From contig NC_068362.1 of the NCBI RefSeq assembly GCF_020536995.1, positions 96,283,085-96,347,084 on the forward strand: a stretch of 64,000 nucleotides of DNA, written 5' to 3'. Shown piece by piece: positions 12,558-25,302 of this stretch (position 1 is the stretch's first letter; every line of letters starts with the position of its first letter). The notes below the pieces were generated by a model. The model ran no database searches. It saw only the letters and a list, made by a program, of their open reading frames with translations, and was not told where the DNA came from. A program made the position numbers and the translations under genes. The DNA is from Dreissena polymorpha (taxonomy: Eukaryota; Mollusca; Bivalvia; Myida; Dreissenidae).

Positions 12558-15292
12558 ATGGCCGAAAGTCAAGCAGCACAAGGTATGGTCGCTCCTCCTG
12601 GGTCCTGGGGCTACCCCGCTCCAAACACCGGACAGACGTATTGTATGCCGCCAGGTCAGTACCAGGCCCCAATGATGCCACCTGGGCAACAAGGAATGTA
12701 TTACCCGCCAGGAGCACAGCCCTATTACAACCCATATGGCCATATGATGCCCCAGATGCAAGGACCACCAGGAAGTAGTCAAATGGTGCCGCAGATGATA
12801 GGGATACCAGGAAGTGGTCAAATGATGCCGCAGATGCAAGGGGTACCAGGAAGTGGTCAAATGATGCCGCAGATGCAAGGGGTACCAGGTAGTGGTCAAA
12901 TGGTACCCCCGATGATGCCGGGAGCACCAGGATACCCTGCGGTTGTCGGGCAGCTAGCAGCTGCTGTAGATCCATTCGCTAACTCGGCCGACGCGGCTGT
13001 AAAAAGAGGACTTCACAATGTCAAGGTTGTACTATGTTTGTATCAAGATTAGACATAACTAGTTTAACTAATGCCTTTTCTTAAACATTCAATGATGTAT
13101 AATTCTTTGCATTTGTCAGTCGGTCGGATGAATATCTGTTTGAAACACATGGTCAAAACAGACTTCTGTATAGAACGCACATTGGAGGTAAACGCTACGT
13201 TCACTGAAGCTAAATGTTGACTGATGGTGTCTGACACAAAATTTGCTTAATAAAATACCAAAAACTCAATAATGACAATAATGAAATACTGATTCTTAAT
13301 AAAAACAAATATTTCAGGTTTCAAGGTTTGACGCGACCGAGGTTGAGCGGCAGCTGCAGGGCGAATTGTTCGACAAGTGGCATGAGTCATGCGAGGTGGT
13401 AAAGGCGACGAAGATTCAGTTTTCAAGAATCGAAGGATACCTGGATCACCTAATGGATGCATATGAAGGTATATCGAATTGAAAAGTGTTCTTTCAATTT
13501 TTCCTGTTGTCTTAAATTATATTTAAATGAAAAATGGACAATTCATTTAAAACAATGGTAAGTTCTTAGAGTCAACTGGTCTTATTTAATATCCAAGATG
13601 AAAAGAATTATGCAAACGTGTTTCGATTTGACCTCGTTTGTTCCTGAGAAGTACAACAGAAAGGAGTTATGTAGTGTTTCGGAACAATTAATCACTTTGT
13701 GCTTCAATGTGTCAGTTACTGTAAGCATATTTGGACTTGATGAATGCATTGCATCGCCATTGCAGGGATTACCCCAGAAACAAGAAAGAAGATGGATGGC
13801 GTGTTGTGGGCGGAAGGGGAATGGGAATACAGGTTAATGGAATGGAAATTTAACAAGGGAGATAACTCTGAAGCCAGGTATTGTTTCTTGTCTATGGAAG
13901 ATCTAATAATTCAATATATTTCTTTTTAACCCACGCAACTAACTTGTAAGGGACGTACTGTAATTAGATTTTACGTCATGATATTCGGCATTAAGGCATT
14001 TTCCTGTCGTCTTTTTCGACAAGTATACGAACAATAAACTTAAAACTTCAAAAGAGTGAGATACACAAGTGTCATTTATCTTGTGAAATTAGATTTAAGT
14101 TATTCAGCAAAGTTTATTGTCTTTTTTTAATTTGAACCGATCCATTCTAGCAACTTTCTAAATAACGAGTTTTTGTCCATTAATGTTTTTTTATACTACG
14201 ATTTCTCGAATATTAAAAATTTCAAACGTCATATTTAGTTTCGCCTATTTTGGGTGGGTATAAAGCCTAACACGCATAACTTAAAAAAAAAAATCTAAAC
14301 GTATTGCCAATTTTTTGTCCGTTCTTTATCTCAGACACTTGTTGAGTTGTAAAAATAGACATTGTAGCTAAGAAGCTTGCATTAAGTGAACGTGCAAACA
14401 CATAAGAATAATCTGCCTCCATAATAAGTCCATAATTGTCTGATTTGCTATGAAACGTTTGTTTGGGACTTTGTTCCTATTGACTCAAATGTCATGCTTC
14501 ATACATTTTCTCTTCTAAACCTAATAAATGCAACTAATTATTAAAAAACAAACTAAAAATGTTCTCTGATTAAGCGGCATACTTGAAATATTTCAGACAA
14601 TTTTCCCCACGAAAACATTTTCTCTTCATTTCACAGAGCTAACTATGACTCTTTTGATTTTTATATTCATGTCAATTTCCGTAAAATGTTTGCTTAAACT
14701 TAAAATAATGTGATGGAACAACAAAAATGTTCATACATTAAATTTTAGGGAAGTAAATTATTGAGCATATAATAACAAACTCTATCAACTCATGTTCTAT
14801 TTCATAAATCAGGTACGGAATGATCGCCTTCGGACGCTCGCCCGACAAACAGTTTGTGGACTGCATGTATGTCATGTACAAAATGGATTTCAAGGTAAAC
14901 GTATGGCGAATGCTATTCCTCTCAAAGTTCGTATGTCAATTATTCAAATCTCATATAAATACTTATGGATGAGCTCGTTCAACGTGTTATGCCATTTGGA
15001 CTTACAAGAGACGTATGCAGTTTCTGCAATCTTATTCGTTATGATCCTATTCTAGGTCGCACCACAGGTGATCGTGGAACGTAAAGATCACTCTATGTTG
15101 TGGGGTCTAATAACCTGGCAGACATTGTCACAGCACACCGTGGAGCGATCTCTGGGTACGAAGGACATCGAGAGACTGAAGAATTTCTTCCGTAGTAAAG
15201 CCATGGAAGGCTTCTACAAGGAAGGTGTCATCGAAAAAATCAATTATGTCACGTCACTGGAAGATATCCCAAAAGACGATATCAAATCATAA
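12558..15292 (+). CDS. Five-exon gene, 349-aa protein with Pro/Met/Gln-rich repeat N-terminus, function unknown
   Basis: Exons are 12558-13025, 13318-13468, 13766-13877, 14813-14894 and 15056-15292. Each intron is GT..AG, and the phases (0, 1, 2, 0) join without a break to 349 codons plus TAA. The start sits in AACAATGG. Residues 1-135 are rich in Pro, Met, Gly, Gln and Tyr and include four 13-residue repeats of the MMPQMQGVPGSGQ type (residues 63-114). From about residue 140 the protein is mixed alpha/beta-like, with many charged residues and motifs such as FDKWHES, WAEGEWEYRLMEW and YVMYKMDFK. There is no signal peptide and no membrane segment, so it is probably cytosolic. I do not recognise the C-terminal domain. 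The low-complexity head resembles those of annexins or coat-associated proteins only in composition. The reading frame looks intact, so the gene is probably expressed. Confidence 0.85.
12744..12899 (+). repeat. Four 39-bp coding repeats in exon 1
   Basis: Four consecutive 39-bp units encode MMPQMQGPPGSSQ, MVPQMIGIPGSGQ and two copies of MMPQMQGVPGSGQ. The last two are nearly identical in DNA, so the array is still expanding or being homogenised. Confidence 0.9.
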
Positions 15293-17045
15293 CGTATGCA
15301 ACGTTTAAGGACATGTAAAGATTATTTGAACATTTGATTTCTTTATTCCAATTCATTTGTATTTAAATTGTGATCTTTACTCTAATTGGAAGGTGGCACA
15401 TTAGTATAACATAGCAAGTATTTCATTGTTTTGTTTAAATTAGATAAGCTATTTATAGTATCGAATCGAATGAATATATATGCATTGTACATATGGCACC
15501 ATAAAATGTATTTTCTCATTCTTTGTATACTAATGAAATTTTAAATAATCGAATGTGTTATAAATATATGATGAAATGAAAGGTATTTTAAATGGAGACA
15601 CACACTTGGACGGGAGAAGAGCAGATCACATCGATAAATATAGGTTTATAAGCGATACTGATTTTAAAATTGACGGCATTATCTAATCATTCGCCGCTGA
15701 CATTTGATGTCCGCACCAATAACGCTGTTTCAACAAAAAATAGTCATCCGAATGTTTATTTTCAATGGGAACCTAAGAACAAATGAGACTTTTTACGTAA
15801 TGTTTCGTGAGTTGTTCATATTCTGGTCCATATCGCAAACTGATTCAAACTCTGACCCTAATATTCTAATGAGAGAATTTTCCAACTATTTAAATTCAAA
15901 AGAGTACAAATATGTTAAGCACATTTAAGAACATGAAAATAAAGGTTTTATATATTCTGGTCAAAAAGATGGTTTAACAAAGATTGTTAAACAAAATCAA
16001 CCTAAAAGAGCTTTATTTACGTAAAATATAAATACAGATAAACGTTCATGGGGACAATTTGTTGTAATGAAAAAAGTGTGCGTGTAAATCTAAAGCAATT
16101 ATTGATGAAATATTACCAAGACAATCTTTTGGTTTCATTTATATGACAAAGTTTACCTACACAAGTGTAAAATGAAACAAATACTTTCCAAGCATAGAAA
16201 GAGCCAAGAAATACACAGAGTATGAATATGATAATTTTTGAGAAACATGTAAATTTCATAAAATAATTTAAAACTATTTGACAGTGAATGGCAACTATTT
16301 TATGCTATTGTCTCATAAACTTATACTTGAATCTTTGTGATTTTTGTAGTTGTATTTACAAATTTTTATTTTATTACATGTATTTTGTAGATTATATTTG
16401 ATGTGTTGCATTTTTGTCATCTTTTTTATTTCATTGCATAATCGGGTTATTGCTCATATTGTATATGTATTTGTTTTCAATTTTGAAAAAGTGGTCGGCG
16501 TATAGAAAATCCAAATTAATATACAACAATAATCAAAGCAAGCAATTACAAAGTATCAGATGGAAATCAGCCCGTGAATTTTGCAATAATTCAAACGTAT
16601 ACAGGTACAAAATCAGGGACGATATCATTAAATGAACTTCATGTTTATTTCAGTAGGTTAGCGGACGAAGGTTACGTAAATATAAGGCTTTGATTTCTTA
16701 AATGCATTTGATAATAGACAAAATACAGAACCGTGGTATGGTGAATTCGATTTTTTTATTTAAAATACAAGAGGGTTATTAGGACGCTCACCTGAGACCC
16801 TAATAGGAACAAAACTATACTATTCCGACAAGGGGGGTTTCACAACAAAACGAAATGAGGGGCTGGTAAGAGTTACTTAAGCCCATAGATAGGCAAAGAT
16901 GAGGACAAGACAGCATAATACCGATTCCGTTCGGTCGTGGCTCGGAAAAACAGCAACCGCGCACTCCACTGCCAGTCTCCAGGATGTATACGACAAGTAA
17001 GCTACTGGAGCTAATCAATTTATTAAGCTGGGAAGAAAGGGAACA
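15293..17045. other. 3' flank of the gene and intergenic DNA
   Basis: Very AT-rich. The 3' untranslated region of the five-exon gene must lie at its start, but I see no convincing polyadenylation signal close to the stop. An AATAAA-like site is near 15938. The last 250 bases are less AT-rich and may be the 5' end of the next LINE. Confidence 0.45.
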
Positions 17046-18560
17046 CATATAGGAAAATGGAACATAAAAGCACTGCAAGATCCACGAGTTAACGCACGAA
17101 CTACAGCCGGGACATCATCCGACGTTAGGTGGCCGTCAGGTGGCGTGGCTTCGGAGAAACTTCAACAGACAAAGGAAACAAAAGATGGTTCGTGGGTATG
17201 ATTCGAAACATCGCCACGGGGTTGCTGTCATCGTTAGGAAAAAGGTTGTCAATAGCGTCATCAGTGGCACCCAATTCTGAAGCAGGCTCATCTCTATCCG
17301 TATCTCAGCGCGACCTCACAACATCTCCATAATTAAAGTCTACGCAATTACATCAGATTATGAAGACGAGGGGATTGGACAGTTTTCTGAAGAGTAAGAG
17401 CGCATCATAGTAAATGTTTCGAAGAAAGATATCATCATCGTCCAAGGCTATTGGAACGCCAAGTAAGGGCCATACTGGTCAGGAACAGAAGGCATTTTTG
17501 GTACAGGAGACACCAATGACTGACGACTGAGACTTCTTGAGTTCCTTGAGTGCTACAGAAGCCACCAACTTACACTGACCAACACGCTGCATCCACACAA
17601 ACCGTCCATGATAGCGACATGAGAACGTTTAGTTTAAACCTATTTATTTTAGCTCGATTGCATCGAAAGCTTTAGGCTTATATAAACGCTCTCGAGTCCG
17701 TTTCCTGGGCCTAGAACCAGTACTTGGTGTCTTTGAGGGAGATCTTAAGAACACACCCACGGTGGTGATCCCGGTCGTTGGCGGATACCATATCCATAAC
17801 ACCACGGCGACCTCGAGAACGTTTCTTGGCGCAGAAATCATTAAGCCATCATTTAGAAACACTTGCAACACCAACGTGAGCTCTTCCACGCCTTCATCGA
17901 CTTCAAGTAAGTTAGCAACCGAGTGTGTTAGGCAAGCAGTGAACTCCAAGACTTCACCAACGAGTTCTAAGAAAGATCCGGAGAATTAGATATGGAGGTC
18001 AGCATGTGGAAATCGAAGATCATGGTGACTAGCAACACCAGTGCAGACATCCCGTTGAACGGCGAGAAACTGGAAGAAATGACCACCCTCAAGTATCTAG
18101 GAGCAAGCATTCCAAGGATGCTTCCAGCACCGCTGAGGTCCATATGAGAATCACCATGGTAACTGCAGCGATGGCTAGACTGAGCAGATTATGGACAAGC
18201 AGCTCAGCCACTTTCCCCAACAAGTACAGGCTCTACATGTCCTCGTAGTCTCCATCCTACTTTAAGGCTGCAAGACTAGGACGCTCCACATGGACAAAGA
18301 ACGCAAGATACAGGCCTTTGAAAACACATGTCTCCGAAGACTGCTCCGCTTCTCAAACCTGGAGCAAAAGACCAACGAGTTTGTCAGGAACATGACGGCA
18401 TCAATTGTCGGTCCTAAAGAATCCATACTAGAGACCGTCAAACGTCGAAAGCCGGCTTGACTGTGTTTAAAGGAAATATAAAGGGAGGTCGCCGACGTGG
18501 TCTTCAAAAGAAAAACGGGATGGAAAATGTGAAAGAACGTCCCTTTCCATGGATTAGCTA
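17046..18560 (+). mobile_element. Decayed LINE with endonuclease and RT C-terminal parts
   Basis: 17050-17600 gives pieces of an APE-type endonuclease: VAVIVRKKVVNSVISGTQF, ISARPHNISIIKVYAITSDY, IIIVQGYWNAK and RLRLLEFLECY. 17985-18560 gives the end of a reverse transcriptase: NGEKLEEMTTLKYLGA, RIQAFENTCLRRLLRFSNLE and a final GRRRG..NVKE pattern. The central reverse transcriptase is missing. Unrelated-looking sequence at about 17610-17980 stands in its place. Several stops and frame changes show that it is dead. The endonuclease resembles those annotated as craniofacial development protein 2-like, which points to an RTE-like LINE. Confidence 0.8.
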
Positions 18561-19933
18561 CTCATAGCATTCCACAAAAGAAGGGAATGATGATGATTAA
18601 AGTGATGATGTTATGATGATAAAATTGACTTACTGGTCAAGAACTAAAAATGTAAACCAGTTTAATTGCCTTGCAATCCTCATGTCAAACTATCGATCAT
18701 TTATGCCACAAAAAATACACTGCTTGAACAATATTTAAAGCAATGGATTCATTATTCACCCTAACAAAAAAATAAACGTTTCTATGCAAATAATGTGAAA
18801 TTTATTTAACGCTTCGTTTCATCCATTTTAAACTAAAACTTCGAGGTTTGGGTATATATTTAAGCGGGAAGTATTGAGCGCGCATTGAGCGCGTTCATCG
18901 TTGATTCATTATTAAAAAAAACTACTACATGTAAAAATGTAATTAAGTTTAAGATCTCTTCATGCCCAGGCTGGTCGATTCCCTTTATATATAGACAGAT
19001 ATGTAAGGATCGAAGGCTGAGCGAAGGCTGAGGTTCATATACCATTTGGGGCTGCCTGGCTGGTCACTATTCTGCCATTGGGCCTGAAGTGAGGTTTTCT
19101 ATTTCTTATATTATACCAAACATTTTTGTGCAGATAAATGCCAATAGAATAAAAATAAATAACAAAATATAAATTCCATCAAATTTATTAGTTACTATTA
19201 ATAATATGTACCGGTGAACAAAGGAAACAGTACTAGATGCGCGAGCATCTTTACCGGACAATATTCAAAATAACGGACCGTTATAGGTTATATACGCAAA
19301 GAAGAAACAAATTTATGTGAGGTATAATATGTTATTATTGCATAAGAATGCAGTGATTGTCAGTCTGATTTTTCGGAATCTGAATCCGACAGCTGTTTTA
19401 AACGCTCGTCATAAGATAGCCTAACACAGGGTTATTTTTAGCTAACTACGGACGGTTTACGGCTGGCTAATTTAACCTTCGATCAGTCACCGTGACATAA
19501 ACCATACACGCACTTTACTTACTGTGTTTGTTTGAATAAGATAAAATTATGCTGAACAACAGACGTCACGATGCCTCCACACAAAAAAGAGACTGATACA
19601 GTGCCCAGTCAACGAACCTTAGCTGATTTCTGTTGGCCAAAATAAGGAAGAATGAACAATCTCTTAATAGACCCATTATATTAGATCGAAATTATTTCTT
19701 TCAATATCGTGTGCAAAATCATTTGCCCTCGAGTGCCCTATTTTGACGCCTCTAATAAGTCTGTTGAAGTTTTGTTGCTCTAATAGGGATTTAGATGATT
19801 AATATTTTATTTGATTACACATTTACCTTGTATTTACACATTTTTAATGCAATTGATTGCGTTATCAACCAAAATATAACTCAGCACATTGTATATAACC
19901 GGTAAAGTTGCAATAATCCAACTCCCAGCTATC
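18561..19933. other. Intergenic, no supported gene
   Basis: AT-rich. A 24-codon open frame at 19571-19645 (MPPHKKETDTVP, then QRTLADFCWPK) is the only item of note. It resembles the short N-terminal motif of some hAT-type transposon proteins, but nothing follows it. Confidence 0.45.
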
Positions 19934-20004
<71 letters not shown>

Positions 20005-20072
20005 CGATGACGATGACGATGACGACGGTGACGATGACGACGATGATGACGATGATGATGATGATGATCATG

Positions 20073-20156
<84 letters not shown>

Positions 20157-20168
20157 GTGATGATGATT
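19934..20168 (+). repeat. (GAT)n microsatellite, about 235 bp
   Basis: An almost pure GAT/ATG tract with interruptions of GAC, GGT and ATC near 20000-20090. Open frames through it (poly-Asp, poly-Met, poly-His) are artefacts of the repeat. Confidence 0.95.
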
Positions 20169-20587
20169 TTGCAGGAGAGACAACCAGCTACTCTCTAACG
20201 TTGTTGTCCTATTAGAGTTTTTCCCTACACATTAATCTAAGGTTGACAAATGTAAATAAACATAATGTTTTGCAAATATGTTCAAAGGTTTGTCACAATA
20301 ATATGCCTAAAAGTGAAATAGTTATTTTTCACAAAGGTCTTTTTATTCTACTTATCTTAAAAATTTAGTTTCTTTGCGTCAAAAAATAATGTGTAAGTTA
20401 TGCTTAAACAAAATAATAAGCGAAATAATACTTCTGACATGTAACAAAGTAAAAAACTACTGGTTCATTTATGGAGAATTATTATTCGAATTCGATATCA
20501 TAATTAAGCGTTTGGTACGCTTTTCCTCGATAAGTTTGATGAAACGCGTAGTACTGACATATTTTTTTAAATATAATTTTCGGACAA

Positions 20588-20668
20588 TTACACAAGTCTT
20601 CGTGGCGCATTGGTAGAGCAATGGCGTTTGCCTTCAAAACGTGCCACACTCGAATCCCCGGGACGTCA
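20588..20668 (+). tRNA. tRNA-like sequence (pseudo-tRNA or SINE head)
   Basis: TGGCGCATTGGTAGAGCA looks like a tRNA D-arm with an A box. CGTTT/AAACG forms a 5-bp anticodon stem around a 7-base loop. ACTCGAATCCC matches a B box. The acceptor stem pairs poorly and position 33 is not U, so this is more likely a tRNA-derived repeat than a working tRNA gene. Confidence 0.4.
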
Positions 20669-21061
20669 TTTTTCCTCTTAACTTTTTTTTTTGCTTATAT
20701 GATTAGTTTAGACTATTTAAAATGTTGTTAATATGTTAGTAAATAGTTTAAGAGATTACATAAAAAAGAAAAAAAATCTGTGAATAAGTCTCATAGGTAG
20801 AATAATAAGACAACACTTGTGACAATAAACATAATGCTATGGCTTTTCTTTAGTACGAGAACTAACTAGTAACTACACAATGAACTCATATTTTCAACCA
20901 CCATTCAAAGCTCCTTTTCACATTTAGAACAAGAAAATGCATAATTCTCATTCATATCATTCTAGATTAAAATCCTTCATCCAAATTCATGTTGCAAGTC
21001 ATACAGGATGCCTGATTTTATCTTTCTACTTTCTATTTTTTCATGTTTTTCTTCTGTTAAT
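20669..21061. other. Intergenic, nothing seen
   Basis: AT-rich spacer with no supported feature. Confidence 0.5.
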
Positions 21062-22160
21062 TTAATTCCTGCATTTTACAGCATCAACTTTTCTGCGTGT
21101 CACATTGTCCACTCTTTGCATGAACTGAAGTGTATCTTTTTTTTCTTTCTCAGCAATGACCCTAACACTCTTCAAGTCTTTAAATAACAACGATCTGCAT
21201 TCCGGAGATGTCAAATTATCTGTACAGGAATTTCTTTCTGTTGTCTGTGATGGTTTACAAGTTTCCTCTGCCTTTGGAAAAAAGGCAATTTTAATTATTG
21301 TAGACACTGCAGGTCTGATTCTACACATGTCGTCATCAGAGTGGTGTGATGGTCCGGGCATCGATTCTTTGTTCAGCACCTCTAGTCCATACTTGTTACA
21401 TGGTTCGGGTGTTGTATGCGTTGGGCGTAAGTTATTGTATAATTTCTTATACACATTAAATAAAGCTGACATGCCGTCTGCATCATAACCCTCATGCAGA
21501 CGTGTAATATATTTAAGGCGAGTAAGGGTACTCATGGTTTCTTTCACCACTTAAAAGACACCAATAGCCTTTTTTATTATATGTCTGTTCCGGGTCTTCT
21601 ACATATTGCTCACATACAGATTCAGTGAAAGTTAAAGAAGGCTTCATAATGTCTCCAGAGATAAAAGTACTTCCACTGGATATATTCCAGATTATTTGAA
21701 AGTATTTATGACAGTAAATAGTTCATTTAACTGTAATTAGCAAATTCATCAAAGTTTTCTTGACAGATTGCACTCTCGTGTAATTTATAATTAGATGCCA
21801 GCGAAATGTTAAGGGTCTAATCACATCTTTGTCTAGGGGCTGCATCGCGTGGATTGCATAGGAACAATTCAGTACAGGTGAATTCTCACGGCCAATTGCC
21901 TGTATAAACACATCATGATTGACATGGCTCTTACACAGTCAAACAACAGCAAGACGCTCATGTACAGCGTAATTGCAGAAGTGGTTTATGAGCCTGGAGA
22001 ATGCAACTATATCCATTCAACAATAAGGAGTATAAGCGAATTTCGTTCCCTTTAGACAGCCATTTAGGTGATGAAGCTTCGCGGCTTTGAGTCTGGATAC
22101 ACTTGTACAGGCAACATCGGACTTGGACTTGCTGCGCTGCCACTCAACATGGTAATTAGC
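21062..22160 (-). mobile_element. Decayed pogo/Tigger-like DNA transposase
   Basis: The minus strand gives fragments of a DDE transposase of the Tc1/mariner superfamily, pogo type. They are a piece near 22050-21940 in the position of the catalytic beta-strand, then HAMQPLDKDVIRPLTFRW near 21840 (the family's HxLQPLDxxVFxPLK pattern). After that come IMKPSLTFTESV near 21640 and a 162-codon C-terminal frame at 21550-21062. The frames are broken by several stops and shifts. No terminal inverted repeats were found, so the element limits are uncertain. Confidence 0.55.
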
Positions 22161-22765
22161 TTTTGATTTCCCACATCTTGCAGGACCTCTCTGAACTTGA
22201 ATTATCCGCTTAGAATATTTTTTTTTCTTACTGTTGACCTCTTCATTTCCATTGGGGGTAAATGGTACCTAACGCTTTTTTGAACAACAGACTACACGAA
22301 TTCAATGAACTTACACATCCTCAGCTCCATACCCCGCTGTGACATCTGCTGAAGTATATTTGCCATAGCCTCGTCTTTCTCTTTCCCTACATACTGTTCC
22401 TGTTCAGTACATTTTAAATATATCATATTTACCACTCAACGGATGATGAACAAACGACGCAGATAAGCAATTCATCTCTGTTGCTTTCCTGACAGATATT
22501 TGAGTACTTACACTAAAGAGCGCACTATAACTCTGTCCCTTTTTCCTGGACTCTTTCATAGACGCGATTTCTTCTCGTCTTTTTATGTTTGTTGATGTCT
22601 GCTGCGGAGGACTTCGCCTTAAATCGCTTATACTTGTTTTTTTCCTTTGGACTCATAAGATAAAATCAAGGCGAATTGAATAGTATTGCAAAAAGAATCA
22701 GTCAGGCTTTACTGAAATGTGACACTTGTTAATGTAACAAGAATGATGAACTACCGCAACTTAGT
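22161..22765. other. Intergenic, possible upstream part of the transposase relic
   Basis: A short basic minus-strand frame near 22655-22530 reads MSPKEKNKYKRFKAKSSAAD and continues with KTRRNRVYERVQEK. It could be the N-terminus of the same decayed transposon or of an unrelated gene. Nothing else is supported. Confidence 0.3.
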
Positions 22766-23306
22766 TTAAAGGGACCGTCAACCAGATTGACGAAAAAAGG
22801 AAAAGTTTTAAAATACCGGATTTTTTACAATTAGTAGTTTATATTGATTAAAATATCACGACTGGTATATGACATTACTTGAAAAAAATCATATTTTCAG
22901 TATATTCGGTAATTAAATTTCGCGATGTGACATCGAAAGTACATCGCGAAAATAGTTGACATAACGATATACACACTATAAATAACGCTAGAAGATTGAT
23001 AATTTTATATATAAACTATATACAATTCACTACGCATGCACAAATTTCATTCCTTGGTTTACCACGTGACGATGATGATCAATCTACTTGCGTTATTTAT
23101 AGTTAACTGGTAGTTACCTGGTACACACACCCAGTAAAATTTTAACCGAATACCGGTATACTGAAAATATGAAAACTTAACAACTTTTTGCAAGTAATGT
23201 AATATACCTGTCGTGATATTTTATTCAATATAAACTAATAATTGTAAAAAATACGGTCTTTTAAAACTTTTATTTTTTTCCTCAATCTAGTTGACGGTCC
23301 CTTTAA
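22766..23306. mobile_element. 541-bp MITE with long inverted ends and TTAA termini
   Basis: It starts TTAAAGGGACCGTCAA and ends with the exact reverse complement. The inverted similarity continues for about 150 bp per side with scattered differences (for example TTTACAATTA.TAGTTTATATTGA). TTAA at both borders fits a piggyBac-type target site. The centre has CGCGATGT repeats and no open frame, so it is non-autonomous. Confidence 0.85.
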
Positions 23307-23804
23307 CCCATAATTATTATTATTCTGAATAAAAATATTTTTAAAAGCAATTACTTCCTGAACGTATTTCTAATATCATGGACTTGATCTCTCTAATTGA
23401 AGATAGTACAATTAATTTACCATACATTTAATATGTTGGAAAATGCAATGAAATTTAATGAAATAAAAATGACCCATAATCGTAAATATTAAGACTTAAA
23501 TCACAAAAATACACAAGTATGTTTGAATTATGTATTTATTTTAACTTCCTTCTGTGAACACATACAGAACAATAAAATAAAAAAAAAACGCAAGGCCTTC
23601 GTTGACAATTCAACACAATGTTGAGCCAACCCCTAAAATTCATAATACTTTTTCCGCTATTGGAGACGAGGCTTTAGAAAGAGACATGTGTTCGCCTTGT
23701 GTTGTGGATTTATCTTTAGCACGTTTGCGCTCTTACCGTCTGGTACAATATGAAACAATATATGACGTTCGTATATTCTGTGCCATATAAGAAAATTGTG
23801 TTTG
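23307..23804. other. Intergenic, nothing seen
   Basis: AT-rich spacer between the TTAA MITE and the duplicated segment. Confidence 0.5.
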
Positions 23805-23914
23805 TTCTTTTGACCTCTTTGGTTATTATAATGCTTGTCTATCAACCGTATTTATATCGGAAGGGCTTGCAATTGGTGAGTCCTTTTATCATGTGCCGTT
23901 ATTAAAATACTTCT

Positions 23915-23935
23915 ACTATTATTATTATTCTAATG

Positions 23936-23997
<62 letters not shown>

Positions 23998-24005
23998 CAT
24001 CATTA
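23915..24005 (+). repeat. (TTA)n microsatellite
   Basis: A near-pure TTA tract inside copy A of the duplicated segment. Copy B has a TTA tract at the same place that continues into TAG. Confidence 0.9.
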
Positions 24006-25170
24006 TAAAACAATGATACAAAATTATTAATAATAATTACAAAAGAAGTATTTTTACAATGTCAGATTTTGTCGTTATTTTGTTTAATACATTTATAATA
24101 GTATCATAATGATAAACATTAATAACATGAACCAATGATTTTTTTAAACATGAGTTATAGATGACAAATTAATGCAGGAATACTGTTTTGGGTGTCAGAA
24201 AGCATTTTCAGTTTGCTTTAATGAATTACTTCGTAAATTATATTTTTAATGATATTTTTTCGGAACAAGGGGTTGCAAACTTTAAATAAATGCTATTGGT
24301 TTTCTAACCAAAACCTGGTACTATGAGATTACTGGATAAAATGCACAAGTTCTACAAAACATAAATATTATTCTGATGTTTATTCTTGAAAATGTATCTT
24401 TTTACAAACTATAAATACCACTTTTGATCAGAAAATGCATAGATATTGATGTTTATGTAGTTTTTTTAAATTTCAATAAGCATATAGCATATTTTCCAGT
24501 ATATTCAGCCACTGTTCGGAGTTCATTGACTTTTTATACTGAATGAAAACATGTTCAAGAAAAGTTAGACATTTTATTAAACATTTCACGTCTTTACAAC
24601 AAAATAAAGGCAAAGTAATTGACATATTAAGTACTATATTAGTAGCATGACCTTTCTAGGATGCCTTTGTCTATCAATATATCTTTACGATCGGCAATTT
24701 CCGTAACCACTCAGACAATGTTGACAGACACAAAATTTAATCAAAATTCTTGTTTTCCGCAAATATTCTACCACTTTCCTGGTGTATACAAATAAATCAA
24801 TGATTTTTAAGTAATTGCACATTGCTTTCAGTCAGGAACACCGTCTATAACTGCGAAAACAGATATTCCAAACTTTTTGGTTTACAATTTATACATGTGA
24901 TGTAAATAGCTTGCATGCAGCATAAAATTGAATGTTCTGACAGATAAGATAATTATCACCGAAGCATGGTTGCTTATAAACAATATAGACTACCACTGTC
25001 TTTTTTTAGGAGGGGGTCGTAATACCTAGTTCTCCAGTGTGTTATCATAATGAATGCCCGCAGCAGTGCTATCACAGCAAATTAAACCTGTTCATGTTTA
25101 ACAATTAACTGATTGGGGTATGTTTTCTTTATATTTATCATAATTACTGCACCAGGTTATCACAATTTTG

Positions 25171-25175
<5 letters not shown>

Positions 25176-25232
<57 letters not shown>
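25176..25232. repeat. (AT)n microsatellite
   Basis: A pure AT dinucleotide run of about 57 bp inside copy A. The matching point of copy B has only ATATATCTAT, so the expansion is specific to copy A. Confidence 0.95.
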
Positions 25233-25234
<2 letters not shown>

Positions 25235-25302
25235 TGTAAAAATGCATCTATATACATAAGTTAAAAGTTAAGCTGAATAAGCCTACAAACTATTCATTAT
25301 AG

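Noticed and set aside
12496-12975. Minus-strand frame of 159 codons opposite the five-exon gene
   Set aside because: It is an antisense shadow of the 39-bp coding repeats. The plus-strand gene has matching splice sites and phases.
17644-17989. Overlapping frames of 75 and 101 codons on opposite strands inside the LINE at 17046-18560
   Set aside because: Neither resembles a known protein. The stretch replaces missing LINE sequence and may be a different insertion, but I cannot support a gene.
19889-20215. Open frames reading poly-Asp, poly-Met and poly-His
   Set aside because: They are produced by the (GAT)n microsatellite on both strands.
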